DNA from: Azospirillum brasilense
GTDB lineage: Bacteria > Pseudomonadota > Alphaproteobacteria > Azospirillales > Azospirillaceae
DNA: 64,000 nucleotides
Assembly: GCF_005222205.1 (NCBI RefSeq)
Contig: NZ_CP032348.1
Coordinates: 535,001-599,000, forward strand
Direction of reading: 5' to 3'
The translations under genes were made by a program, and so were the position numbers. Shown piece after piece: positions 43,093 through 52,304 of the stretch (its first letter is position 1; the number at the start of each line of letters is the position of its first letter). Under the pieces are notes generated by a model that saw nothing but the letters and a program-made list of their open reading frames with translations, searched no databases and was not told the origin of the DNA.

Positions 43093-44157
43093 ATGCTCTA
43101 CAACGCCGTCTCCACCCTCGGCCTTTCCAAGCGCCTGCAGACCGCCAACACCGAGCTTCAGCTCGAACGGCTGCGCAACAACGACGAGATCGCCAGCGGC
43201 AAGCATTTCGACGTCGCCAAGGCGCTGGGTGCGCGCACCGGCCAGGCGATCGCGCTGCGCAACCTGTATGACGAGACCGACCAGACCCTGAAATCCACCG
43301 CCCTGCTGCAGGGGCGGCTGGGCACCATGGACAGCGCGCTGACCAACATCCTGTCCGCCGGGCAGGACGTTCTGGCCGCCGCCTCGGTCGGGCTGGGCCA
43401 GCCCTCGCCCACCGGCAGTTCGCTCCAGGTGCGGGCCCGCGCCATGCTGGAGCAGGTGGTGGGCATGCTCAACGCCTCCTCAGGCAACGGCTACCTGTTC
43501 GGCGGGGTGGAGGTGAAGGCCGCCCCCATGCGCGCCGTGCAGGGCGACGAGTCCGGCCTGCCCTCCCCCATCCAGATCGTGCAGGACACCATCGCCGCGG
43601 CCACCGGGGGCACCGCGTCGCCGCAGACTCCCGCCGAGACCGCCGCCGCCGTGGCGGCTCTGGACGACCTGTTCGCCGCACCCTCGGCCTCGCCGCTCGG
43701 CTTCGAGGGCGGGTTCTACCTTGGGGCGCCCTCGACCGCGCCGCGCCTCAGCGCCCGGCTCGACCGCACGACCGAGATCCCCTACGGCATCCAGGGCAAC
43801 GACCCGGCCATGCGGGACCTGCTCCAGGGCCTCTACATGCTGGCCAGCGTCGACACCAGCCAGCTGCCGCTGGACGCCTACAAGCCCTACATGGAGGCGG
43901 CGGTCGCCAAGGTGTCGGGCGGCATCGAGGGGGTGCGCGACGCCACGGCGCAGCTGGGCATCCACCGCGCGCAGCTCGACGATATCGCGGCGATGAACAC
44001 GACGCAGCTCCGCATCCTCAACGACCAGCTCGACGCGATGGAAAGCGTCGATCCGGCGGAGGCCAGCCTGCGCATGAACCAGCTCGAGGTGCAGATCGAG
44101 GCGACCGCGGCGGCCACCGCCCGCATCGCCCGGATGAGCCTCGCCAATTACCTGTAG
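43093..44157 (+). CDS. flgL: Flagellar hook-associated protein 3 FlgL
   Basis: Second hook-filament junction protein, flagellin-like, 354 aa. The N-terminal helix LYNAVSTLGLSKRLQTANTE and the short-motif ASSGNGYLFGGVEV (about 130-145) are typical of FlgL. The C-terminal coiled-coil ends RMNQLEVQIEATAAATARIA, in part QLEVQIEATAA. It follows flgK by 4 bases and precedes flgI by 22 bases, within the operon. Confidence 0.88.
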   Translation: MLYNAVSTLGLSKRLQTANTELQLERLRNNDEIASGKHFDVAKALGARTGQAIALRNLYDETDQTLKSTALLQGRLGTMDSALTNILSAGQDVLAAASVGLGQPSPTGSSLQVRARAMLEQVVGMLNASSGNGYLFGGVEVKAAPMRAVQGDESGLPSPIQIVQDTIAAATGGTASPQTPAETAAAVAALDDLFAAPSASPLGFEGGFYLGAPSTAPRLSARLDRTTEIPYGIQGNDPAMRDLLQGLYMLASVDTSQLPLDAYKPYMEAAVAKVSGGIEGVRDATAQLGIHRAQLDDIAAMNTTQLRILNDQLDAMESVDPAEASLRMNQLEVQIEATAAATARIARMSLANYL

Positions 44158-44179
44158 GACGGCACGGCCTGCCTGCGGG

Positions 44180-45334
44180 ATGATGAAAGACGGTCTGATG
44201 AAGCATGGTCCGATCCGCCGAGCCCTCCGCGTGGCCGCGCTGGCCGCGGCCTGCCTGCTGGGCGCCGCCGCCCTGGCGGGCGAAGGGCTGGCCCAGACGC
44301 GGGTGAAGGATCTCGTCACCTTCGACGGGGTGCGCCGCAACCAGCTCATCGGCTACGGCCTCGTGGTCGGGCTGAACGGCTCGGGCGACCGGCTGATCAA
44401 CACGCCTTTCACCGAGCAGAGCCTGAAGGGCATGCTGGAGCGGCTGGGCATCAACACCCGCGACGAGGTGCTGCGCACCCGCAACGCCGCGGCGGTGATG
44501 GTCACGGCCTCGCTGCCGCCCTTCGCCCGCCAGGGCACGACCATCGACATCACCGTGTCGGCGCTGGGCGATGCCACCAGCCTGCTCGGCGGCACGCTGC
44601 TGGTCACGCCGCTGCTGGGCGCCGACGGACAGGCCTACGCCGTGGCCCAGGGATCGCTGTCGGTCAGTGGCTTCTCCGCCGGCGGGGTGGCCGCCAACGT
44701 GACCAAGGGCGTGCCGACCAGCGCCCGCATCGCCAACGGCGCCATCGTCGAGCGCGAGCTGAAATTCGCGCTGGACGAGACGACCGCCGTTCGCATGGCC
44801 CTGCGCAACCCCGACTTCACCACCGCCAACCGGATCGCCGACGCGGTGGCGGTGCGGCTGGGCAACAGCGCCGTCCATGTGCTGGACGCCACCACCGTCG
44901 ACGTCCGCATCCCGCCCCGCTACAGCGGCGCGGTGGCCCGGCTGATCGGCGACATCGAGCAGCTCACCGTGCGCCCGGACGGCATCGCGCGGGTGGTGGT
45001 GGACGAGCGCAGCGGCACCGTGGTCATCGGCGACGACGTGCGCATCAGCCGCGTCGCCATCACCCAGGGCAACCTGACCGTCCGCGTGGTGGAGACGCCG
45101 CAGGTGTCGCAGCCGCAGCCCTTCTCCGACGGGCAGACGGTGGTGGTGCCGCGCACCGACGTGCAGGTGCAGGAGGGCAACGGGCGCCAGTTCGTCACCA
45201 TCGGCGGCAACGTCAGCCTGCAGCAGCTCGTCAACGGGCTGAACGCGCTGGGCGTCGGGCCGCGCGACATGGTCGCCATCCTCCAGGCGATCAAGGCGGC
45301 GGGCGCGCTGCACGCCGATCTGGAAATCATCTGA
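44180..45334 (+). CDS. flgI: Flagellar P-ring protein FlgI
   Basis: Periplasmic P-ring subunit of the flagellar motor, 384 aa. It has a cleavable signal peptide (about residues 1-38, VAALAAACLLGAAALAGEGLAQ ending at AQ-TRVKDL). RVKDLVTFDGVRRNQLIGYG and LVVGLNGSGD are family hallmarks, with ATSLLGGTLLVTPL and the C-terminal LNALGVGPRDMVAILQAIK. Two ATG codons overlap at the start; the first is used. The L-ring gene flgH and chaperone flgA are not in the window. Confidence 0.95.
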   Translation: MMKDGLMKHGPIRRALRVAALAAACLLGAAALAGEGLAQTRVKDLVTFDGVRRNQLIGYGLVVGLNGSGDRLINTPFTEQSLKGMLERLGINTRDEVLRTRNAAAVMVTASLPPFARQGTTIDITVSALGDATSLLGGTLLVTPLLGADGQAYAVAQGSLSVSGFSAGGVAANVTKGVPTSARIANGAIVERELKFALDETTAVRMALRNPDFTTANRIADAVAVRLGNSAVHVLDATTVDVRIPPRYSGAVARLIGDIEQLTVRPDGIARVVVDERSGTVVIGDDVRISRVAITQGNLTVRVVETPQVSQPQPFSDGQTVVVPRTDVQVQEGNGRQFVTIGGNVSLQQLVNGLNALGVGPRDMVAILQAIKAAGALHADLEII

Positions 45335-45358
45335 CCCCTCCGGCTGGACGACAAAGCG

Positions 45359-45664
45359 ATGGACATCTCCCCCCTTTCCCCGACCGCCCAAACCGCGAAA
45401 CCCACCACCCAAAACCACTCAGCCGAGAAGGCCGGGCAGGAGTTCGAGGCGCTGATGGTCGGGCAGATGCTGGAGTCCATGTTCGCCGGCGTGGAGACCG
45501 GCAGCGCCTTCGGCGGCGGCCAGGGCGAGCGGACGTGGCGCAGCTTCATGCTCCAGGAATACGGCAAGGCCATCGCCGAGGCCGGCACGCTGGGGATCGG
45601 CCGCATGGTCGAGGCCGACGTGGCCCGCCTCTACGGCCAGACGAGCGAAGGAACCAAGGGATGA
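45359..45664 (+). CDS. flgJ: Rod-binding protein FlgJ, N-terminal-domain-only form
   Basis: A 101-aa protein equal to the rod-cap domain of FlgJ (KAGQEFEALMVGQMLESMF, then ERTWRSFMLQEYGKAIAEAG). It lacks the C-terminal glucosaminidase domain of enteric FlgJ, as in many alphaproteobacteria, where a separate lytic transglycosylase opens the peptidoglycan. A candidate for that enzyme is encoded at 52305-53075. Its stop overlaps the next start (ATGA). Confidence 0.88.
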   Translation: MDISPLSPTAQTAKPTTQNHSAEKAGQEFEALMVGQMLESMFAGVETGSAFGGGQGERTWRSFMLQEYGKAIAEAGTLGIGRMVEADVARLYGQTSEGTKG

Positions 45665-46188
45665 GCCGCCGTTTCAAGGACCTGATCCGCGAATTCGCCC
45701 CCGACGCCAAGCCGGAGGCGGACGCCGCCCCCGTCGCCGCTCCGGAACCTGAGATCCCGGCGCTGGCCGATGGGCCGACCGCTGTGGTGATGACGGAGTT
45801 CCTCGACACGGTGGCCGAACTGAGCGTCCTGCTCGACGAGGAGACCGCGGCGCTCGCCGCCGGCGACTTGGAGGGGCTGGAGGTCTACGCCCGGCGCAAG
45901 CAGGCGATGGCCGACCGTCTGGGCGGCATCATGACTCAGGCGCAGTCGGGCACGCTGCGGCTGAACGACGATCTGCGCGCGATGATCCTGGAGCGGGTGG
46001 AGCGGCTGGACCGCGCCATCAACGACAACGCGGCCGGGCTGGTCGCCATGCGCAAGGCGGTGCTGTCGATCAACCGCAGCCTTCTGGTGGCCCTGGAGAA
46101 GGCGGCCAGCGACGGCCTCTACGCCCCCTCCGGCCACGCCGTGCGCCCGGTCGAGCTGTCGGCGTCGGGCCTGAACGCGGAGCTGTAG
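45661..46188 (+). CDS. FlgN-like flagellar export chaperone (predicted)
   Basis: A 175-aa helical protein. It starts in an ATGA overlap with flgJ, so it is translationally coupled. The central 60-160 region is a heptad-rich helix (TVAELSVLLDEETAALAAGD, then ARRKQAMADRLGGI) like FlgN-type chaperones of the hook-associated proteins. The position after flgK and flgL agrees. Sequence identity with enteric FlgN is low, so the call rests on fold-like pattern and context. Last gene of the operon. Confidence 0.65.
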   Translation: MSRRFKDLIREFAPDAKPEADAAPVAAPEPEIPALADGPTAVVMTEFLDTVAELSVLLDEETAALAAGDLEGLEVYARRKQAMADRLGGIMTQAQSGTLRLNDDLRAMILERVERLDRAINDNAAGLVAMRKAVLSINRSLLVALEKAASDGLYAPSGHAVRPVELSASGLNAEL

Positions 46189-46200
46189 GCCCAGCCGAAT

Positions 46201-46351
46201 TAGAGTTCCCTCTCCCGCTCCGGGAGAGGGTGGCGCCATAGGCGCCGGGTGAGGGTCGTCCAAGGATCAAGGGGCCGATTCTCGGCAGCACCCTCACCCT
46301 TCCCACGCTTCCGCGTGGGCCCCTTCCCTCTCCCGGGGCGGGAAAGGGGAT
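46201..46351. repeat. GC-rich modular palindromic repeat (family II)
   Basis: Intergenic element between the flgN-like and GT9 genes. Arms CCCTCTCCCGCTCCGGGAGA and CCCTCTCCCGGGGCGGGAAA bracket GGCGCCATAGGCGCC, GAGGGT/ACCCTC pairs and a CACCCTTCCCACG module that is also present in family I. Related to 47467-47592 and 57771-57886. Confidence 0.7.
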
Positions 46352-46435
46352 TGAAAGACGGCAGCTTTGCGGAGGGTTCCGCCGCCGGATGCGGGCCGTT
46401 ATAGTCCAGCGTCCGCGTCCTCCTGAGGCTTCCGC

Positions 46436-47437
46436 ATGCCCGCAACCGACCGCGCCGGCTCCCCGTCGCTCGCCGTCTTCACCCATGGCGAGCTGATCGG
46501 CGACGCGCTCATCAAGATTCCTTTCGTGCGCGCCCTGCGGGGGCTGTTCCCGGACCACCGGATCACCTGGATCACCACCGAGGGCACCCATCTGGCGACC
46601 ACGCTGCGCCCGATGATGGACGGGCTGATCGACGAGTTCCGCCCCGACACCGGCATCGGGCGCAGCCCGCTCGGCCTGCTGAAGCCCATGCCCATCAAGG
46701 ATCGCTTCTCCCTGGTGCTGGACACCCAGGCGCTGCCCTGGCGGACGCTGCTGGCGCGGCGGCTGAAGCACGACCTGTTCGTCTCGGCCTGCGCCGGCTA
46801 CCGCCTGTCGGACCGCCGCCCACCCCCCGGCTACGAGGAGCCGCGGCACGTGCTGGACCGCCTGTTCGACCTGCTGGAGGTCGCCGGCGGGCGCCGCCCC
46901 CCGCTGGACATGGCCGTGCCCATCCCGGCCGAGGCCGAGGCCGAGGCGCGCGCCGTCCTGCCCGACGGGCCGGGCTACGTCGCCATCGCGCCGGGGGCGG
47001 GCAAGCGGGTGAAATGCTGGCCGCTGGACCGCTTCGTGGAGCTGGCCCGCGCCCAGGTCGCCGATGGGAGGGTGCCGGTCTTCATCCTCGGCCCGGCGGA
47101 GCTGGACTGGCTGCCCGAACTGCGCGCCGCCGTGCCGCAGGCGCTGTTCCCGCTCCAGGACGCCGATCTGGCCGAGCCGCGCTATTCCCCGATCCGCACC
47201 ATCGCGCTGACCCGGCGCTGCGCGGCGGCGGTCGCCAACGACAGCGGGACCAGCCACCTGTTCGGCCTCGCCGACGTGCCGCTGCTGACCCTCTACGGCC
47301 CGACCATCGCGGAGAAGCTGCGCCCCAAGGTGACGCGGGGCGCCGTTCTGACCGCCTCCGCCTTCGGCGGCCGCGAGATGGAACGCATTCCCGCCGATGC
47401 GGCGATCAAAGAGGTCGAGGCACTGGTCCGTTCGTGA
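46436..47437 (+). CDS. Glycosyltransferase family 9 (heptosyltransferase-like)
   Basis: A 333-aa GT9/ADP-heptose:LPS heptosyltransferase-type enzyme. The N-terminal Rossmann half opens FTHGELIGDALIKIPFVRAL, resembling the GDxxL...P acceptor-side motif. The C-terminal half has APGAGKRVKCWPLDRFVEL and VANDSGTSHLFGLADVPLLT, in part NDSGTSHLFG, the nucleotide-sugar-binding signature. Possible roles are LPS core synthesis or glycan addition on flagellin, given the surrounding flagellar genes; the latter is inference. Flanked by palindromic repeats on both sides, it is probably its own transcription unit. Confidence 0.85.
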   Translation: MPATDRAGSPSLAVFTHGELIGDALIKIPFVRALRGLFPDHRITWITTEGTHLATTLRPMMDGLIDEFRPDTGIGRSPLGLLKPMPIKDRFSLVLDTQALPWRTLLARRLKHDLFVSACAGYRLSDRRPPPGYEEPRHVLDRLFDLLEVAGGRRPPLDMAVPIPAEAEAEARAVLPDGPGYVAIAPGAGKRVKCWPLDRFVELARAQVADGRVPVFILGPAELDWLPELRAAVPQALFPLQDADLAEPRYSPIRTIALTRRCAAAVANDSGTSHLFGLADVPLLTLYGPTIAEKLRPKVTRGAVLTASAFGGREMERIPADAAIKEVEALVRS

Positions 47438-47466
47438 CCACGGTTATCTATCGCCACCGGCCGTCA

Positions 47467-47592
47467 TAACCCTCTCCCCTCCGGGGAGAGGGTGGCCCGA
47501 AGGGCCGGTGAGGGGGATGCGCTTTTGCCGGACGATCCGCCACGCGCATCCCCCTCACCCTAACCCTCTCCCCAGGGGGGAGAGGGGATTAT
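47467..47592. repeat. GC-rich modular palindromic repeat (family II)
   Basis: Arms CCCTCTCCCCTCCGGGGAGA and CCCTCTCCCCAGGGGGGAGA flank GGCCCGAAGGGCC and a long GGGGGATGCGC/GCGCATCCCC pairing across the centre. It fills the gap between the convergent GT9 gene and the gene at 47618. Confidence 0.7.
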
Positions 47593-47617
47593 AGAGGGTA
47601 GCGGTCCGGCTCTCGGA

Positions 47618-48157
47618 TCACCGCTTCACGGCGGGCGTGATTTCCCCCGCCTCCTCCAGCCGCCGCAGGCAGGCGACCAGGCCGCGCTGGAAGTTGCGGC
47701 CCTCGGAGGGCAGGTTGACACCCTGGCCGGTCGTCCAGAACTCCACGAAGGCGCAATCGGCCGCGCGATCCGCGGTCGGCCATTCGACGGCCACGCCCAG
47801 CCCGATCTCCGCCGTGCGGCGGCGGCTGTCGGTGACCAGGATCTTCGCTTCCCAATGCATCCCGCCGCTGCCGGCCTCGGCACGGCGGTGGCTCCACAGG
47901 CGCAGATAATCGCGGAAGCTCTCGGAGGAGCGGTCGTGCTGGACGTAGGCGCTGCGGTCCACCACCGACGGGGCGAGGCGCAGCGTGTAGCGCGCCTGGG
48001 CCAGCGCCTGGGTCACCTCCGCGATCAGCCGGTCCATCTCGGCGAAGCTGCGCCGCACGTTGTCGGCCAGCGCGCTGGCCAGCGCCTCCCCTTTCAGCGC
48101 GCCGGAGGCGGCGCGGTCGGAGCGGTACATCTCGAACAGGTCGTCGCTGTCACTCAT
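47618..48157 (-). CDS. Hypothetical protein downstream of flhB
   Basis: A 179-aa protein of unknown function. The N-terminal half is helical (NVRRSFAEMDRLIAEVTQAL). The C-terminal half has alternating hydrophobic strands (EAKILVTDSRRRTAEIGLGV, AFVEFWTTGQGVNLPSEGRN), suggesting an alpha/beta or beta-sandwich domain. No signal peptide or membrane segment. ATG at 48155-48157 is the better of two in-frame starts. It lies 100 bases after flhB on the same strand, so it may be the last gene of the flagellar minus-strand operon, but that link is weak. Confidence 0.65.
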   Translation of the reverse strand: MSDSDDLFEMYRSDRAASGALKGEALASALADNVRRSFAEMDRLIAEVTQALAQARYTLRLAPSVVDRSAYVQHDRSSESFRDYLRLWSHRRAEAGSGGMHWEAKILVTDSRRRTAEIGLGVAVEWPTADRAADCAFVEFWTTGQGVNLPSEGRNFQRGLVACLRRLEEAGEITPAVKR

Positions 48158-48257
48158 TGCCGTGATGCGCCGCGGAAGGTGGTGAGTTCCTTCGTCTACC
48201 GCCAAACCCGTTGAGAAGACATTAAGCGAAATTCCAAACCATCCGGCTCCCGCCCCG

Positions 48258-49358
48258 TCACGCCCGTTGCGCCGGTTGCGCGGTCCCTCCGTTCTTCAGG
48301 CGCAGCACATACATCATCACCTCGGCCACCGCCTGGTAATGCTGAAGCGGAATCACCGCATCGACCTCCGACGCGGCGTAGAGGGCGCGGGCGAGCGGCG
48401 GGTTCTCGATCACCGGCACGCCGTTCTCCTCGGCCACCGCGCGGATGCGCAGCGCCACGAGGTCGGCCCCCTTGGCGAGGCAGACCGGCGCCGGCATCTT
48501 CGCGCGGTCGTACTCCAGGGCCACAGCGAAGTGGGTCGGGTTGGCGATGACCACCGTGGCGCGCGGCACGTTCGCCATCATGCGGCGCTTCGAGCGGTCG
48601 CGCCGGATCTCGCGCAGCTTCGCCTTTAGATGAGGGTCGCCCTCGGTCTGCTTGAACTCGTCCTTCAGCTCCTGGAAGGTCATGCGCAGGCGGCGCCGCC
48701 ATTCCAGCCGGTTCCACAGCACGTCCACGGCGGCCATCACCACCGTCGCCAGGAGGACGGCCAACAGCAGCCGCAGGGTCAGGTCCCGCAGCAGGTCGGG
48801 AAGCGCCGCAACGTCCATGCCCACGATCCCCTCCGTCCAATCGATGTAGGGCGCCACGGCGAACCAGACGGCGCAGGCGATGATCGCCAGTTTCACGAGA
48901 CTCTTCACGAATTCGACCAGCGCGTGACGCGAGAAGATGCGGCGCCAGCCGCTGAGCGGCGACAGGTGCGACAGCTTGGGCTGGATGCGGTCGCTCGCCG
49001 CCAGCAGCGGCCCCTGCCCCACCGCCGACACCACCGCCCCGCCGACCAGCAGGCCCAGCACCGGCAGCATCGCCACCGCGACCCCGCCGATCAGCCAGCG
49101 CAGGCTGTTCATCACGTCGTAGGGACCGCCGTCGAGCCGGATGTCGTTCGGATTCTCGATCAACGGCAGCAGCACCTCGGCGATGCGGGAGGCGGCGAGC
49201 GGCCCGCCGGCCGCGGCGATCAGCCAGGCCGCCGCCATGGTGGCGGCCAGACCGACGTCGCGGGCGCGGGGGACGTCGCCCTTCTCCATCGCCTCGCGCA
49301 GCCGTTTCTCGGTCGGCTCCTCGGTTTTCTGTTCCTCGTCCTGGGTGTTGTCGGACAT
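48258..49358 (-). CDS. flhB: Flagellar export switch protein FlhB
   Basis: Inner-membrane component of the flagellar type III export gate that switches substrate class after hook completion. 366 aa: a basic N-terminal tail (EEPTEKRLREAMEKGDVPRA), four membrane helices (about 30-210) and a cytosolic domain with the autocleavage motif NPTH near residues 273-276 (VVIANPTHFAVALEY). PVIENPPLARALYAA is the conserved C-terminal segment. It starts 13 bases after fliR. Confidence 0.95.
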   Translation of the reverse strand: MSDNTQDEEQKTEEPTEKRLREAMEKGDVPRARDVGLAATMAAAWLIAAAGGPLAASRIAEVLLPLIENPNDIRLDGGPYDVMNSLRWLIGGVAVAMLPVLGLLVGGAVVSAVGQGPLLAASDRIQPKLSHLSPLSGWRRIFSRHALVEFVKSLVKLAIIACAVWFAVAPYIDWTEGIVGMDVAALPDLLRDLTLRLLLAVLLATVVMAAVDVLWNRLEWRRRLRMTFQELKDEFKQTEGDPHLKAKLREIRRDRSKRRMMANVPRATVVIANPTHFAVALEYDRAKMPAPVCLAKGADLVALRIRAVAEENGVPVIENPPLARALYAASEVDAVIPLQHYQAVAEVMMYVLRLKNGGTAQPAQRA

Positions 49359-49371
49359 CGCCGCCCCCTTC

Positions 49372-50133
49372 TCATCGCCCGCCGAGCCAGCCGGCCAGCG
49401 CCGCCAGCGTGGCGGTGACCATCGCCCCCGCCGTCACCAGGAAGACCAGCATCCCGCCGCCGACCATCGCCGGGGTGGCGACGAAATAGACGGGCATCGA
49501 GGGCATCACCCGGTTGACCAGGGCCAGCGCCATGTTGGCGATCATGCCGAAGACCAGGAAGGGGGCGGCCATCTGCACGCCCAGCCGGAAGGTGACGCCG
49601 ACGAGCTGGGCGTAGCGCCCCGCCACCATGCCGGGATCGGGCAGCGTCGCCGCCGGCCAGCTTCCGTAGGAGCGCACCAGCGCGTCGATCATCAGGTAAT
49701 GCAGGTCGAGCGCGAACAGCAGCGCCAGCCCGGCGATGACCAGCGTCCCCGACAGGATGGACCCGCTCTCGAACCCCGCCGCATCGGTCCCAAAAGGGTT
49801 GCTGAGCCCCATCGCCTGCGCGGCGATGTTGCCGGCGACCTGGAGCGACGCCAGGAACAGCTTGGCCCCCAGCCCGAGGAAGGCGCCGGCCACCGTCTCC
49901 GCGAAGATCTGCTCCAGCATCACCGCGGCGTCCGGCGGCAGCCGGTCGGGCAGGCCGGGCACCGTTGGGGTCAGCGCCAGCGCCACCGGGATCGCGATGC
50001 ACAGCCGCACCCGCGGCGGCACCGCCAGCTCCCCGAAGCCCGGCAGCAGGCTGACCGCCGCGGCGACGCGGGCGAAGACCAGGAAGGCGCGGTAGACCTC
50101 CAGGCTGAGCAGGTCGGCGAGCGTGTCCATCAC
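49372..50133 (-). CDS. fliR: Flagellar biosynthesis protein FliR
   Basis: Integral-membrane export-gate subunit, 253 aa, with about six hydrophobic segments (FLVFARVAAAVSLLPGFGE, RVRLCIAIPVALALTPTVPG, GVTFRLGVQMAAPFLVFG). Part of the FliPQR pore complex. It starts 7 bases after the flhA stop and is followed 13 bases later by flhB. fliP is not in the window. Confidence 0.92.
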   Translation of the reverse strand: MMDTLADLLSLEVYRAFLVFARVAAAVSLLPGFGELAVPPRVRLCIAIPVALALTPTVPGLPDRLPPDAAVMLEQIFAETVAGAFLGLGAKLFLASLQVAGNIAAQAMGLSNPFGTDAAGFESGSILSGTLVIAGLALLFALDLHYLMIDALVRSYGSWPAATLPDPGMVAGRYAQLVGVTFRLGVQMAAPFLVFGMIANMALALVNRVMPSMPVYFVATPAMVGGGMLVFLVTAGAMVTATLAALAGWLGGR

Positions 50134-50140
50134 CGCTCCT

Positions 50141-52234
50141 TCAGACTTGGTCGATCGTCTTGACGGACACCTTGCGGTGCAGCTCGGCGTGGCTGATCAC
50201 CGGGGTCATCGGGCTGACCCGCTCCAGCAGGGAGCGGACGAAGGGCCGCACCTCCGCCCCGACCAGCAGCGCCGGCCAGACCTGCGGCGTGGCGTGCTTC
50301 TGGATGGTGATGCGCAGCGCGGTCAGGAACTCCTGCACCTGGGTCGGCGGCATGGCGAAGCGGCGATCCTCGCCCTCCGCGATGACACTCTGCTGGAGCG
50401 CCTGCTCCCAGCGCGGGGTCAGGACGATGACCGGGACGAAGCCGTCGGGTGCCGTCAGCGACTGGCAGATCTGCTGGCCCAGCCGCGCGCGCACATGCTC
50501 GGTGACCAGCGTGATGTTGCGCGTCCAGTTCACCGCTTCGGCGATAGCCTCGACGATGGCCGGCAGGTTGCGGATCGACACCCGCTCCGCCAGCAGCGCC
50601 TGGAGCACGCGCTGCACCACCACCAGCGTGATGCGCGACGGCACCATGTCGGAAATCAGCTTCTGGTACTCCCGCCCCAGCCCGTCGAGCAGCTTCTGCA
50701 TGGCCGCGAAGGTCAGCAGGGTCGAGAGATGGTCCTTGATGACCTCGGTCAGGTGGGTGGTGATGACGCTTTCCGGGTCGACCACCGTGTAGCCCTTGGC
50801 GATGGCCTCCTCGTGGCGCGCCGGGTCGATCCAGCGGGCCTGGAGGTTGAAGGTCGGCTCCCGCGTCGCCTCGCCGGGCAGGTCGGGGGCCGCCCCGCCG
50901 GACGGGTCGATGGCGAGAAGCTGCTTGGGCCGCACCTCGCCGCTCGCCACCTCGACGCCCATGACGCTGACGACGTAGCCCTTGGGCGGCAGGAAGCTGC
51001 TGTCCTTGATGCGCACCGACGGCAGGATGAAGCCGAACTCCTTGGCGAAGCGCTTGCGCAGCGTCTTCACCTTGCCGGTCAGCGGACCGTTCTTGTTGAG
51101 GATCAGCGGGACGAGGTGGTTGCCGACCTCCACCTTGACCTCGTCCACCTTCAGCATGTCCTCCACCGCCTCCTCGGCGGGGGCGGTCGGGGCCTTGCGG
51201 CTTTCCTCCAGCCGGGCGAGTGCGGCGCGGCGCATCTTGCCGCGCATCGCGTACCAGCCCGCCGCGCCGAAGCCCCCGCCCAGCAGGACGAAGGGGGCGG
51301 CGGGCAGGCCCGGCGTGACGCCCAGCGTGCAGAGCAGCCCGCCCGCCACCATCAGCGCCTTGGGATAACCGCCGAGCTGGGCGAGCACCGCCTGATCGGC
51401 GGAACCGACGTTGCCGCCCTTGGTCACCAGCAGGCCGGCGGCCAGCGAGACGACCAGCGCCGGGATCTGCGTCGCCAGACCGTCGCCCACTGTCAGGATG
51501 GTGTAGACCGACGCCGCGGATTCGAAGGACATGCCCTGTTGCGCCATGCCGATGGCCATGCCGCCCAGCACGTTGATGGCGGTGATGACCAGCCCGGCCA
51601 CCGCGTCGCCGCGCACGAACTTCGACGCGCCGTCCATGGCGCCGAAGAAGGTGCTCTCGTCCTCCAGCTCCTTGCGGCGGCGGCGGGCCTCGACGTCGTC
51701 GATCATGCCGGCGGAGAGGTCGGCGTCGATGGCCATCTGCTTGCCGGGAATGGCGTCCAGCGTGAAGCGCGCCCCGACCTCGGCGATGCGGGTGGCGCCC
51801 TTGGTGATGACCACGAAGTTGATGACGATCAGGATCGCGAAGATCACCACGCCGATCACGAAGTTGCCGCCCATGATGAACTGGCTGAAGCCCTCGATCA
51901 CATGGCCGGCGGCGGACGGGCCGGTGTGCCCGTGGCTGAGGATCAGGCGGGTGGACGCGATGTTCAGCGCCAGCCGCAGCACCGTGACGACGAGCAGCAC
52001 GGTCGGGAAGGAGGAAAAGTCCAGCGGCTTGCTGATCCACAGCGAGACCATCAGGATCAGCACGCTGACCGCCAGCGACAGCGTCAGCCCGAGGTCGAGG
52101 AACCAGGTCGGCACCGGCAGGAACAGCACGGCCAGCACCAGCAGGATGCCCAGCGCGAACAGCACGTCGCGGTTCGCCAGCCCGGCATCGCCGAGGCTGG
52201 TCATCCGGTTCCGAAGGGTGTCCGTGAAAGCCAT
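50141..52234 (-). CDS. flhA: Flagellar export gate protein FlhA
   Basis: Large export-gate protein of 697 aa. The N-terminal half has eight membrane helices (about 20-310) with the family signature around KGATRIAEVGARFTLDAIPGKQMAIDADL (in part TLDAIPGKQMAID). The cytosolic half (about 350-697) binds chaperone-substrate complexes and has PSVRIKDSSFLPPKGYV. A TTTAAA-box-like palindrome precedes it by about 48 bases. Its upstream neighbour slt ends 70 bases away, so an internal promoter is possible. Confidence 0.96.
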   Translation of the reverse strand: MAFTDTLRNRMTSLGDAGLANRDVLFALGILLVLAVLFLPVPTWFLDLGLTLSLAVSVLILMVSLWISKPLDFSSFPTVLLVVTVLRLALNIASTRLILSHGHTGPSAAGHVIEGFSQFIMGGNFVIGVVIFAILIVINFVVITKGATRIAEVGARFTLDAIPGKQMAIDADLSAGMIDDVEARRRRKELEDESTFFGAMDGASKFVRGDAVAGLVITAINVLGGMAIGMAQQGMSFESAASVYTILTVGDGLATQIPALVVSLAAGLLVTKGGNVGSADQAVLAQLGGYPKALMVAGGLLCTLGVTPGLPAAPFVLLGGGFGAAGWYAMRGKMRRAALARLEESRKAPTAPAEEAVEDMLKVDEVKVEVGNHLVPLILNKNGPLTGKVKTLRKRFAKEFGFILPSVRIKDSSFLPPKGYVVSVMGVEVASGEVRPKQLLAIDPSGGAAPDLPGEATREPTFNLQARWIDPARHEEAIAKGYTVVDPESVITTHLTEVIKDHLSTLLTFAAMQKLLDGLGREYQKLISDMVPSRITLVVVQRVLQALLAERVSIRNLPAIVEAIAEAVNWTRNITLVTEHVRARLGQQICQSLTAPDGFVPVIVLTPRWEQALQQSVIAEGEDRRFAMPPTQVQEFLTALRITIQKHATPQVWPALLVGAEVRPFVRSLLERVSPMTPVISHAELHRKVSVKTIDQV

Positions 52235-52281
52235 GCGGGAACTCCAGGGTGCGGCACCGTTGGTACGCTAGCGCCCCGCGG

Positions 52282-52296
52282 TAAAACCGGCTTTTA
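52282..52296. promoter_or_regulatory. Flagellar TTTAAA-box (before flhA)
   Basis: TAAAACCGGCTTTTA is a 15-base near-perfect palindrome matching the core of the boxes before flgE, flgB/fliI and flagellin. It lies in the 70-base gap between slt and flhA. Confidence 0.55.
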
Positions 52297-52304
52297 CGTC
52301 GGGG

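Noticed and set aside
45359..45664. FlgJ with glucosaminidase domain
   Set aside because: The frame ends after the rod-cap domain, and the next gene overlaps its stop, so there is no room for the enzyme domain.
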